From the NCBI GenBank assembly GCA_963806735.1, contig CAWEBE010000010.1:62001-126000 (forward strand): a DNA stretch of 64,000 nucleotides, in the 5' to 3' direction. How positions within the stretch are numbered: the first letter of the stretch is position 1; every line of letters begins with the position of its first letter. The DNA comes from CADEFX01 sp963806735. Its GTDB lineage: Bacteria > Pseudomonadota > Alphaproteobacteria > Rhizobiales > Hyphomicrobiaceae. Positions 8,410-16,768 of this stretch are shown here, one piece after another. The notes below the pieces were generated by a model that saw only the letters and a list, made by a program, of their open reading frames with translations, did no database searches and was not told where the DNA came from. The position numbers and the translations under genes were made by a program.

Positions 8410-9708
8410 ATGGCGCTGTCCTACATGTCCGGGTTCGGCAACAGCTTTGAAACGGAAGCGCTGCCAGGTGCGCTGCCGGTCGGGCGCAACTCGCCGCAGA
8501 AATGCTCTTACGGCCTTTACGCTGAGCAGCTCTCGGGGTCGCCCTTCACCGCTCCGCGCGCCTTCAACGAGCGCTCCTGGCTCTATCGCATTCGCCCGTC
8601 GGTCAAGCACTCCGGCCGCTTCACCAAGGTCGACGGCGGTCTGTGGCGCACGGCGCCCTGCCTCGAGCACGAGATGCCGATTGGGCAGCTCAGGTGGAGC
8701 CCGCTGCCGATACCGAAGGACAAGCTGACCTTCATCGACGGCATGCGCACGATGACGACGGCTGGCGATGCCGGCACGCAGACAGGGATGGCCGCCCACA
8801 TCTATGTCGCCACGCAATCCATGCGCGACGCCTGCTTCTACAACGCCGATGCCGAGATGCTGATCGTGCTGCAGGAGGAGCGGCTGCGCTTCTGCACCGA
8901 GTTCGGCATCATCGAGGCTGAGCCCGGCGAGATCGTGGTGATCCCACGTGGTGTGAAGATACGCGTCGAGCTGATGGGCGGGCCGGCTCGCGGCTACGTG
9001 TGCGAGAACTACGGCGGCGCCTTCACGCTGCCCGAGCGCGGGCCTATCGGCGCCAACTGCCTTGCCAATGCGCGCGATTTCCTCACCCCAGTGGCGGCCT
9101 ACGAGGATCGCGACGAGCCGTGTCACCTGACGGTGAAATGGGGCGGCTCGCTGTGGCGCACGCGGCTCGGTCATTCGCCGCTCGACGTGGTGGCCTGGCA
9201 CGGCAACTACGCGCCCTACAAATACGATCTGCGCCGTTACTCGCCAGTGGGTGCCATCTCGTTCGATCACCCCGATCCATCGATCTTCTCGGTGCTGACG
9301 GCGCCGTCGGAGACGCCCGGCACCTCGAACATCGACTTCGTCATCTTCCCGGAGCGATGGCTGGTGGCAGACAACACGTTCCGCCCGCCCTGGTATCACC
9401 GCAACATCATGTCGGAGTTCATGGGCCTCGTTTACGGCGTCTATGACGCCAAGCCCGAGGGCTTCACACCCGGCGGCGTCAGCCTGCACAACTGCATGCT
9501 GCCGCACGGGCCAGATGCACAGGCCTTCGAGCATGCGAGCAATGTGGAGCTGAAACCGGTCAAGCTCATGGGCACGCTGGCCTTCATGTTCGAGACGCGG
9601 TTTCCGCAGCGCGTAACGAGGTACGCCGCCGAGCTGGAGATGCTGCAGCCTGATTATGCGGACTGCTGGGCGGGCCTGAAGAAGCGCTTCAACCCTGAGC
9701 AGCCCTGA
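8410..9708 (+). CDS. hmgA: Homogentisate 1,2-dioxygenase
   Basis: A 432-residue iron(II) dioxygenase that opens the homogentisate ring to maleylacetoacetate. The beginning (SYMSGFGNSFETEALPGALP) is diagnostic. The iron ligands are visible near the C-terminus: His and Glu in WYHRNIMSEFMGL and the second His in MLPHGPDA. The ATG at 8410 has ACGGAG seven bases upstream. A GTG 21 bases earlier is also open but gives an atypical N-terminus. It opens a same-strand run with a hydrolase, P450, MBL-fold protein and flavin hydroxylase. A maleylacetoacetate isomerase is not present in the run. Confidence 0.95.
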   Translation: MALSYMSGFGNSFETEALPGALPVGRNSPQKCSYGLYAEQLSGSPFTAPRAFNERSWLYRIRPSVKHSGRFTKVDGGLWRTAPCLEHEMPIGQLRWSPLPIPKDKLTFIDGMRTMTTAGDAGTQTGMAAHIYVATQSMRDACFYNADAEMLIVLQEERLRFCTEFGIIEAEPGEIVVIPRGVKIRVELMGGPARGYVCENYGGAFTLPERGPIGANCLANARDFLTPVAAYEDRDEPCHLTVKWGGSLWRTRLGHSPLDVVAWHGNYAPYKYDLRRYSPVGAISFDHPDPSIFSVLTAPSETPGTSNIDFVIFPERWLVADNTFRPPWYHRNIMSEFMGLVYGVYDAKPEGFTPGGVSLHNCMLPHGPDAQAFEHASNVELKPVKLMGTLAFMFETRFPQRVTRYAAELEMLQPDYADCWAGLKKRFNPEQP

Positions 9709-9735
9709 GCCAAGCGATCAACGGCGGCGGAGCGC

Positions 9736-10779
9736 ATGAAGCTTGCAACTCTCAGGAACGGAACGCGTGACGGCGAGCTGGTGCTGGTCTCGCGCGATCT
9801 GTCGAAGGCCGTACGCGCCAGTGACTCCATCGCGGGGCTGGCGACGCTGCAGCAACTGCTCGACGAGTGGGACGCTCACGTGCTGGCGGCGGAGCGTGTC
9901 TATGCTGAGCTGAACGAGGCGGCAGACGGCGGAGCGGCGCGCCTGCCCATTTTCGATTTCGAGCCTGAGCGCGCCATGGCGCCGCTGCCACGAGCCTATC
10001 AGTGGGCGGACGGCTCAGCTTACATCAATCATGTCGAGCTGGCGCGCAAGGCGCGCGGGGCCGAGCTGCCGGCGAGCTTCGCGACCGATCCGCTCATGTA
10101 TCAGGGCGGGTCCGACAGCCTGCTCGGCGCGTGCGAGCCGATCGAGGTCGCGGACGAGAGCTGGGGGATCGATCTGGAAGGTGAGATTGCCGTCATCCTC
10201 GGCGACGTGCCGATGGGTGTGTCCGTCGCCGACGCGCTCGCCTATGTGCGGCTTATTGCGCTGGTCAACGACGTGTCGCTGCGCAACCTGATACCGGCCG
10301 AGATTGCCAAGGGGTTCGGATTCTTTCACGGCAAGCCGTCGTCGGCATTCTCGCCTGTCGCAGTGACGCCGGACGAGCTGGGCGAGACCTGGCACGGTGG
10401 CAAGGTGCATTTGCCGCTGCTGGCCTACGTCAACGGCGCGTTGATCGGACGGCCGAACGCCGGACAGGACATGACGTTTTCCTTTGCGCAGCTCATTGCG
10501 CATGCCGCCAAGACGCGGCGTTTGTCGGCCGGCACGATCCTGGGCTCCGGCACGGTATCGAACAAAGGTGAGCGCGGAAGTCCGGGCAAACCCGTTGATG
10601 AGGGCGGTGCGGGCTACACATGCATTGCCGAGTTGCGCGTGGTGGAGACGCTGCTCCAGGGCAAGCCGCACACTCCGTTCTTGAAATGGGGCGATCGCGT
10701 GCGCATCGAGATGTTGGATGCAGTGGGGCAGTCCGTGTTCGGGGCGATCGAACAGCGGGTCGTACCGCATAGCGCGTGA
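9736..10779 (+). CDS. Fumarylacetoacetate hydrolase-family protein
   Basis: A 347-residue FAH-superfamily hydrolase, 27 bases after hmgA. It carries the metal-binding acid residues in GIDLEGEIAVILGD and the family block GFFHGKPSSAFSPVAV, with GSGTVSNKG after it. Hydrolysis of fumarylacetoacetate (or maleylacetoacetate directly) to acetoacetate is the natural next step after HmgA. It is shorter than the roughly 420-residue eukaryote-type FahA and resembles the bacterial FAA-hydrolase type found in homogentisate and gentisate routes. The exact substrate isomer cannot be told from sequence. Confidence 0.87.
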   Translation: MKLATLRNGTRDGELVLVSRDLSKAVRASDSIAGLATLQQLLDEWDAHVLAAERVYAELNEAADGGAARLPIFDFEPERAMAPLPRAYQWADGSAYINHVELARKARGAELPASFATDPLMYQGGSDSLLGACEPIEVADESWGIDLEGEIAVILGDVPMGVSVADALAYVRLIALVNDVSLRNLIPAEIAKGFGFFHGKPSSAFSPVAVTPDELGETWHGGKVHLPLLAYVNGALIGRPNAGQDMTFSFAQLIAHAAKTRRLSAGTILGSGTVSNKGERGSPGKPVDEGGAGYTCIAELRVVETLLQGKPHTPFLKWGDRVRIEMLDAVGQSVFGAIEQRVVPHSA

Positions 10780-10797
10780 GCTGCCGCAGGAGATGAC

Positions 10798-12084
10798 ATG
10801 CCGGCGCCATCGGAGCTTTTCCCGCAGAGCCTACCTCTCGATGGCCAGGGCCTTCGCCTGCTTGCGCCTGTGCATGCTGCCGAGATCGCCGCCGGCTTCG
10901 ATCTGGCGCGGTTGCCGGCGGGATTTCATGCCGATCCGTATCCGGTCTATCACGCGCTCAGGATGCACGCGCCTGTGCACCGTATGCCGAGCGGCGGTTT
11001 CGTCCTGAGCCGCCATGCCGAGCTCGAGACGGTCTACAAGGACACGGCCACGTTCTCCTCCGACAAGAAGCGTGAGTTCGGCCCCAAGTACGGCGACAGC
11101 CCGCTCTATGAGCATCATACGACGAGCCTGGTGTTCAACGATCCGCCGCTGCACACGCGTGTGCGCAAGATCATGGCGGGGGCTCTAACTGCACGTGCCA
11201 TCGCCGGCATGGAGCAGCCCGTTACGGAGCTGGTCGATCGGCTGCTCGATCAGATGGCGGCCAGGGCGCAGGTCGATCTGATCGAAGATTTCGCCGCTGC
11301 CATTCCGGTCGAGGTGATCGGCAACCTGCTGGCTGTGCCGCGCGAGGAGCGCGGGCCATTGCGCGCATGGTCGCTGGCAATCCTTGGCGCGCTGGAGCCG
11401 GTGCTCACCCAAGAACAGCACGAGCGCGGCAATCGCGCGGTGACCGAGTTCATGGATTACCTGCGCCGCCTGGTCGCCGACCGGCGCGCGCGTCCAGGCG
11501 ATCCGGATGCCGACGTGCTGACGCGGCTCATTCTCGGGGAGAGCGATGGCCAGCGGCTGACGGAAACCGAGCTGCTGCAGAACTGCATCTTCATTCTCAA
11601 CGCTGGCCACGAGACGACCACAAATCTCATCGGCAACGGCCTGTTTGCATTGACCGAGTGGCCGGAAGAACGTGCGCGGCTGATTGCCGAGCCCGTGCTG
11701 ATCAAAGCGGCGGTGGAGGAGTTTCTGCGCTTCGAGAGCTCCAATCAGCTCGGCAACCGGATCACCACGCGCGCGACGGAGATCGGCGGGTTGTCTATGC
11801 CGGCGCACACGCCCGTGACACTGTGCATCGGTGCGGCCAACCGCGATCCGGAGCGCTTTGCTCAACCTGATCGCCTCGACATCAGCCGCCAGCCGAACCG
11901 GCATCTGGCGTTTGCGTCGGGGCCGCATCTGTGTGTCGGCATGAACGTGGCGCGGCTGGAAGGCCGCATCGCCATCGAGCGCTTTCTCGCCCGCTTCCCG
12001 CACTATCGCCTCGCAGGCGAGCCCCGGCGCGGCGGGCGCGTGCGCTTTCGCGGATTTCTTTCGCTTCCCGTGATAGTCCACTAG
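10798..12084 (+). CDS. Cytochrome P450
   Basis: A 428-residue soluble bacterial P450. The I-helix oxygen-activating motif AGHETTT, the K-helix ExxR (in EEFLRFES) and the heme-ligand loop FASGPHLCVG with Cys379 are all intact. It starts 18 bases after the FAH-family gene with AGGAG just upstream, so it is in the same operon. No dedicated ferredoxin or reductase gene lies beside it, so it must borrow electron-transfer partners. In this context it may hydroxylate or demethylate an aromatic acid that feeds the homogentisate branch. That role is inference from position. Confidence 0.93.
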   Translation: MPAPSELFPQSLPLDGQGLRLLAPVHAAEIAAGFDLARLPAGFHADPYPVYHALRMHAPVHRMPSGGFVLSRHAELETVYKDTATFSSDKKREFGPKYGDSPLYEHHTTSLVFNDPPLHTRVRKIMAGALTARAIAGMEQPVTELVDRLLDQMAARAQVDLIEDFAAAIPVEVIGNLLAVPREERGPLRAWSLAILGALEPVLTQEQHERGNRAVTEFMDYLRRLVADRRARPGDPDADVLTRLILGESDGQRLTETELLQNCIFILNAGHETTTNLIGNGLFALTEWPEERARLIAEPVLIKAAVEEFLRFESSNQLGNRITTRATEIGGLSMPAHTPVTLCIGAANRDPERFAQPDRLDISRQPNRHLAFASGPHLCVGMNVARLEGRIAIERFLARFPHYRLAGEPRRGGRVRFRGFLSLPVIVH

Positions 12085-12108
12085 GCAAACACCAACGAGG
12101 AAACAGGA

Positions 12109-13059
12109 ATGGCCCAGGGTTTTGCCTCTTCCGGCGACATGGCCGAGAAAAAGATCACGTTCGCGGAGATCGGCCGCGATCTTTACGCCTTCACGGCGGA
12201 AGGCGACCCGAACTCCGGCATCATCATCGGCGACGACGGTGTGATCGTCATTGATGCCCAGGCGACACCGGTGATGGCCGGGCTGGTCATCGAGCGTGTG
12301 CGGCAGATAACCGACAAGCCGGTCAAGTATGTGGTGCTGTCGCACTACCATGCCGTGCGCGTGCTCGGCGCCTCGGCCTACAAGGCGCAGGAGATCGTGG
12401 CCTCGGACAAGTGCCGCGCCATGATCGTGGAGCGCGGCAAGGAGGACTGGGACTCCGAGTACGGCCGCTTTCCGCGCCTGTTCCGTGCCGCCGAGACGAT
12501 CCCAGGTCTCACCTGGCCGACGGTAACCTTCCGCGAGAAGATGACGCTGTGGCTTGGCAAGCGTCGCGTCGACCTCATGCATGTCGGTCGTGCACATACG
12601 GCCGGAGACATCATCGCCCACGTGCCGGACGCCAATGTCGTGTTCTCCGGCGATATCGTCGAATATAAGTCGGCCTGCTATTGCGGGGATGCGCATTTCA
12701 CCGACTGGCCGGCGACGCTCTCGCGCCTTGGCGCGTTCCGAGCGGACGCGCTGGTGCCGGGACGTGGCGATGCGCTGGTCGGCGCGGACACTGTGGCAGA
12801 GGGCATCACACTGACGCGTCAGTTTCTGCGCGATACCTATGAGCCTGTGCAGCGTGGCGTGGCGCGTGGCGCATCCCTCAAGGAGTGCTTCGACGAAGCG
12901 ACCGCCGCCATGCGTCCCAAGTACGCGAGCTGGCCGATCTTCGAGCACTGTCAGCCCTTCAACATCGCGCGCGCCTACGACGAGGCGCAGGGTATCGACA
13001 ACCCACGCATCTGGACGGCGGAACGCGACCGCGCCATGTGGGCGGCGCTGCAGGGATAG
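12109..13059 (+). CDS. Metallo-beta-lactamase-fold protein with atypical metal-site residues
   Basis: A 316-residue MBL-fold protein. The fold is clear from GIIIGDDGVIVIDAQATP, the VVLSHYHAVRVLG strand-loop, HVGRAHTAGD and VVFSGDIV. The usual HxHxDH motif reads HYHAVR, and the usual PGHG near the end reads PGRG, so only some zinc ligands remain. It may be a one-metal or non-hydrolytic member. Two Cys residues (SACYCGDAHF) lie just after the SGD Asp. Position between the P450 and the flavin hydroxylase suggests it acts on a pathway intermediate such as a lactone or thioester, but that is a guess. Confidence 0.82.
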   Translation: MAQGFASSGDMAEKKITFAEIGRDLYAFTAEGDPNSGIIIGDDGVIVIDAQATPVMAGLVIERVRQITDKPVKYVVLSHYHAVRVLGASAYKAQEIVASDKCRAMIVERGKEDWDSEYGRFPRLFRAAETIPGLTWPTVTFREKMTLWLGKRRVDLMHVGRAHTAGDIIAHVPDANVVFSGDIVEYKSACYCGDAHFTDWPATLSRLGAFRADALVPGRGDALVGADTVAEGITLTRQFLRDTYEPVQRGVARGASLKECFDEATAAMRPKYASWPIFEHCQPFNIARAYDEAQGIDNPRIWTAERDRAMWAALQG

Positions 13060-13068
13060 GAGGCACAT

Positions 13069-14646
13069 ATGGCGGGTGCGCCGCCTGGCCGATTTGCCTA
13101 TCGGCGCTCGGCCGACCAGGGAAGGCGAGAGCCGGCGCATCATCCCGTTGTAATCGTCGGCGCCGGACCTGTTGGCCTCGTGCTGGCGCTCGATCTGGCG
13201 CGCAAGGGTCATCGCACTGTCGTGCTCGACAAGCGACAGGGGCTTTCGGACGGCAGTCGCGCCATCTGCTGGTCGAAGCGCACGCTGGAAATCATGGGGC
13301 GTCTGGGCCTTGCCGACGAGTTGATTGCTCGCGGCGTGACGTGGAAGACCGGCAAGGTGTTCAACGGCACGCGCGAGGTCTATCAGTTCGATCTGTTGTC
13401 CGAGGAGGGTCACGAGCGGCCGGCATTCATCAATCTGCAGCAGTTTCTGTTCGAGGCCGCCTGCGTGGCGCGCGCTGAGGAGAGCGGTTGTGTCGATCTG
13501 CGCTGGGGCCACGAGGTGACGGCGCTGCAGGCGCGTGGCGACGGTGCTCTGCTCGAGATCGCAACGCCGGACGGGCCTTACAAGCTCACGGCCGGCTGGC
13601 TGATCGCGGCGGACGGCGCACGCTCCACGGTGCGGCGCGCACTTGGCCTTGGCTTTCAGGGACAGACGTTCAACGACCAGTTCCTGATCTGCGATGTGAA
13701 GCTCGAGATTGAGCGGCCAACCGAGCGCTGGTTCTGGTTCGATCCGCCGTTCAACCCTGGTCAGTCGGCGCTGCTGCATCGGCAGGCCGACAACGTCTGG
13801 CGGCTCGATTTCCAGATCGGAGCCGGCGCCGACCGGGATGAGGAGATGCGTCCCGAAAATGTGGCACGGCGCGTGCGCGCCATGCTCGGAAATGTCGAAT
13901 TCACCTTCGAGTGGATCAGCTGCTACCATTTTCAGTGCCGCCGGCTGGAGCGGTTCCGGGCAGGCCATGTGATCTTCGCCGGGGATGCGGCGCACCAGGT
14001 CTCGCCGTTCGGCGCTCGCGGCGGCAATTCCGGCATCCAGGACGCCGACAATCTGGCGTGGAAGCTCGACCATGTGCTGCGCGGGGACGCGCCCGAGCGG
14101 TTGATCGACAGCTACGATGCGGAGCGCCGGCGGGCGGCGGACGAGAACGTTCTCGCGTCCACCCGCTCGAGCGATTTCATCACGCCCAAGGGACCCGGTG
14201 CGCGGGTCTTGCGAGATGCCGTTCTGGCGCTGGCAGAGACGGAGCCGTTCGCGCGGCGCTTCCTCAACTCGGGACGCCTGTCGCTGCCGGCGACCTACGA
14301 TGGCTCGGACTTGAATTCGCACGATGGATTTGCGCCCGGCGATACGCCCGCACTTCGCGCTGGTGCGCCGGCCATTGACGCGCCAGCTGGTAACGGCTGG
14401 CTGCTGCAGGGGTTGGGCGATGAGTTCACGGGCGTTTGGTTTGCGCGCGACGGCGCGCTACCGGGTGAGGCGTCTGCATCCATATCGCCTATCATCGTCA
14501 GCGATGCGTTGGCGTGCACGCGCTACGGTGCTGCGCACGAGCCTGCATTCTATCTCTTCCGCCCCGATCAGCATGTTGCCGCACGCTGGCGTACGTTCCC
14601 GACGTCGTTGGCGGATGCGCGAGCGCGTGCGCTTGCAGCCGCCTAG
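13069..14646 (+). CDS. FAD-dependent aromatic hydroxylase (MhpA/PHBH-like monooxygenase)
   Basis: A 525-residue group A flavoprotein monooxygenase, nine bases after the MBL gene. It shows the GxGxxG site (VGAGPVGLVLALDLA), the DG motif (IAADGARSTVRR) and the GD motif (FAGDAAHQVSPFGARGG). The C-terminal thioredoxin-like extension seen in MhpA/PheA relatives is present. It would insert a hydroxyl group into a phenolic acid with NAD(P)H and O2. With hmgA in the operon, a reaction yielding homogentisate or a ring-hydroxylated analogue is the simplest idea. The stop TAG is part of the CTAGAGC repeat starting at 14643. Confidence 0.88.
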   Translation: MAGAPPGRFAYRRSADQGRREPAHHPVVIVGAGPVGLVLALDLARKGHRTVVLDKRQGLSDGSRAICWSKRTLEIMGRLGLADELIARGVTWKTGKVFNGTREVYQFDLLSEEGHERPAFINLQQFLFEAACVARAEESGCVDLRWGHEVTALQARGDGALLEIATPDGPYKLTAGWLIAADGARSTVRRALGLGFQGQTFNDQFLICDVKLEIERPTERWFWFDPPFNPGQSALLHRQADNVWRLDFQIGAGADRDEEMRPENVARRVRAMLGNVEFTFEWISCYHFQCRRLERFRAGHVIFAGDAAHQVSPFGARGGNSGIQDADNLAWKLDHVLRGDAPERLIDSYDAERRRAADENVLASTRSSDFITPKGPGARVLRDAVLALAETEPFARRFLNSGRLSLPATYDGSDLNSHDGFAPGDTPALRAGAPAIDAPAGNGWLLQGLGDEFTGVWFARDGALPGEASASISPIIVSDALACTRYGAAHEPAFYLFRPDQHVAARWRTFPTSLADARARALAAA

Positions 14647-14820
14647 AGCGCGATCGGCTCACATGGAAGCACTGCCGCTTCCATGTGTCCGCGCGTAGCG
14701 CGGCTCCGCCGCGACGCGTGAATCGCCCTCTAAAACCTAAAGTGCAGAGCAGGGTTCACGCTTTGGCCGAGCGGTCTCGATTGCGCTAAAGTGATTTGAT
14801 CCGAAGCGATCCTGCTCTAG
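14643..14820. repeat. AGAGCAGGATCG-family palindromic repeat, copy 1
   Basis: A 178-base element that begins CTAGAGC and ends GCTCTAG. It contains a hairpin ACATGGAAGC/GCTTCCATGT and ends with the inverse of the family core (CGAAGCGATCCTGCTCTAG). Other copies are at 24541-24685 and 61224-61280. The first TAG is the stop of the preceding monooxygenase. Confidence 0.8.
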
Positions 14821-14829
14821 GTGTTTGCC

Positions 14830-15039
14830 ATGCCCTTGCAGCGCAATCCCAATCTCACGGACGCCGACAGCATCTACAATGCCATCATCGATGCGCACCG
14901 GGGATTGAATGACGCCGAAAGTGCGGTGCTGAACGCGCGCCTCGTCCTCGTGCTCGCCAATCACATCGGCAACGAGGCTGTCATTCGCGAGGCAATTGAA
15001 GTCGCGCGGAACGCGCCGGCGCCGCCGGTCTCCGGCTGA
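14830..15039 (+). CDS. DUF2783 domain protein
   Basis: A 69-residue soluble helical protein matching what I recall of DUF2783: NPNLTDADSIYNAIIDAHRG, then GLNDAESAVLNARLVLVLANH. From memory, this family is often found beside aromatic-catabolic flavin hydroxylase and MBL genes, which fits here. Function is unknown. It might be a small regulatory or effector subunit of the monooxygenase. The ATG at 14830 is preferred, and a GTG at 14821 is also open. It lies directly after the palindromic repeat. Confidence 0.72.
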   Translation: MPLQRNPNLTDADSIYNAIIDAHRGLNDAESAVLNARLVLVLANHIGNEAVIREAIEVARNAPAPPVSG

Positions 15040-15049
15040 GACATACCGC

Positions 15050-15553
15050 TCAGCTGCCGTCGAACGCAGCAGGATAGCGCACGGTGCCACGGGATCCTGC
15101 AAGCGCTTCGGCCACCAACTCCAGCGCCATGAATGCGTCGCCGGCATAGGGCGAGGCGAGCTTTCGGGCCAGCGCGGCGGAGAAGCCGAAGCGTGGATAG
15201 TAGCCCGGATGGCCGACGACGATGACGGCCGTGCGGTTGCGCTCGCGCACGCACTCGAGCCCAGTGCGGACAAGCAGCGAGCCGATGCCGGTGCACTGCC
15301 GTTGCGACAATACGGCCACGGGTGCGAGGGATACAGCGGAGACGGGCTTACCGTCGACGTCGACAGCGAGATCGCTGAACAGGATGTGGCCGACCACCTG
15401 ATCGGCGTCGACGGCAACCAGGGATGCCACGACGAGATTGTCCTGCCGCAAACGTTGGACGAGGCGCGCTTCGAACGTGCCACCGAAGGCGACGTCATAC
15501 AACGCGCCGATGGCGGCTTCCTGGCCGGGTTTCTCGTCGGCGATCTCGATCAT
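15050..15553 (-). CDS. GNAT-family N-acetyltransferase
   Basis: A 167-residue acetyltransferase of the YhbS-like GNAT group. The acetyl-CoA loop region is visible as SLAPVAVLSQRQCTGIGSLLV (motif A, Q/RxxGxG/A type). It is followed by the AVIVVGHPGYYPRFGF segment, which is characteristic of this subgroup. The acceptor is unknown. It begins four bases after the stop of the acyl-ACP synthetase gene upstream on the same strand, so it is probably the last gene of that transcript. Confidence 0.85.
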   Translation of the reverse strand: MIEIADEKPGQEAAIGALYDVAFGGTFEARLVQRLRQDNLVVASLVAVDADQVVGHILFSDLAVDVDGKPVSAVSLAPVAVLSQRQCTGIGSLLVRTGLECVRERNRTAVIVVGHPGYYPRFGFSAALARKLASPYAGDAFMALELVAEALAGSRGTVRYPAAFDGS

Positions 15554-15556
15554 GGC

Positions 15557-16768
15557 TCAGGCAGCAACCGTACCCGCCGTTACTGTGCTCGGCGGTACTT
15601 CGCCTGGTACAGAAGGCGGCGGCTCGGCAGGCTGTTGCGACACGCGCTCCTTTACCATCGCCGCGGCGGCGACATAGTCCGGCTTGCCGGAGCCGAGCAG
15701 CGGCAGGCGGTCCAGCAGCATGACCTCGGCTGGCACCGACAGATCCGAAGCGCCCTTCAGTTTGGCATGGCGCAGCAAGGCTTCGCGCGTGGCGCCCTTC
15801 TCCTGCGTCATCAGAATGAGCCGCTCGCCCTTGCGCGCATCCGGCACGGCAACGACGATCGAAGGCGAGGATGGCCACAGCTCGGCGGCCATGGCCTCGA
15901 CGGCGGCGAGCGAGACCATCTCGCCGGCGATCTTGGCGAAGCGCTTGGCGCGACCCTTGATGCGGATGAAGCCGTCTGCATCGATGGTGACGATGTCGCC
16001 GGTGTCGTGCCAGCCGCCGGGCGGCGGCTCGAGCACGCCGGGGTTCTCCGCGCGGTAGTAGCCGAGCATGACGTTGGGTCCGCGCACGAACAGACGGCCG
16101 CCTTCCTCGATGCCGGGCACCGGCTCGAGGCGTGCCTCCATCAGCGGCGAGAGGCGGCCGACCGTGCCGATGCGGTTGGCGTGCGGCGTGTTCATGGCAA
16201 GGACGGGCGATGTCTCGGTGACGCCGTAGCCTTCCAGGATGCGCACGCCGAACTTCTCCATGTAGACCTGCCGCGTGCGATCCTTGACCGCTTCGGCGCC
16301 CGCCATGATGAGGCGGAGATCGTGGAAGTCGTAAGGATGAGCGGCGCGCGCGTAGCCGTTGAGGAAGGTGTCGGTGCCGAACAGGATGGTGGCGTTGGAG
16401 CCGTATACGAGCTCGGGCACGATGCGATAGTGCAGCGGCGAGGGGTAGAGATAGAGCGGGATGCCGCCGACCAGCGGCATCATCATGCCGCCGGTGAGTC
16501 CGAAGGAATGGAACACGGGCAGCACGTTGAACACCTTGTCCTCGCCGTTGGCAGCAAAGCGCGTGAGGCACTGGGCGCAGTTCGCCAGGATGTTGCGGTG
16601 AGTCAGGACGACGCCCTTGGGCAGTCCCTCAGAGCCCGACGTGAACAGAATGACGGCCGAATCATTGGGCTGGCGCTGCGCTTGCGGCTTCGCCCCCTGC
16701 ATCAGCCCGCGCAGTTTATCGGTGGGCCGAATGCGTGCGCGCACGTCCTCCAGGTAGACGATGCGCAC
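15557..16768 (-). pseudogene. aas: Acyl-[ACP] synthetase part of a frameshifted Aas-type fusion
   Basis: The 3' part of a three-domain gene whose first part lies at 16716-19022 in another frame. It has the AMP-binding P-loop LFTSGSEGLPKGVVLTHRN, the GYGVTETSPV motif and HDTGDIVTIDADGFI, as in acyl-adenylating enzymes that load fatty acids on ACP for lysophospholipid re-acylation. It lacks its own N-terminal subdomain, which sits at the end of the upstream frame. It therefore cannot be a stand-alone enzyme. One extra base near 16774-16775 explains the break. The open frame begins inside the upstream coding part with no convincing ribosome site. Confidence 0.8.

Noticed and set aside
11185..14322. 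A 1045-codon open frame on the minus strand
   Set aside because: It lies opposite the P450, MBL-fold and flavin hydroxylase genes, which have clear family motifs. The antisense product is rich in Arg/His/Ala and has no motif. High GC makes such frames common.
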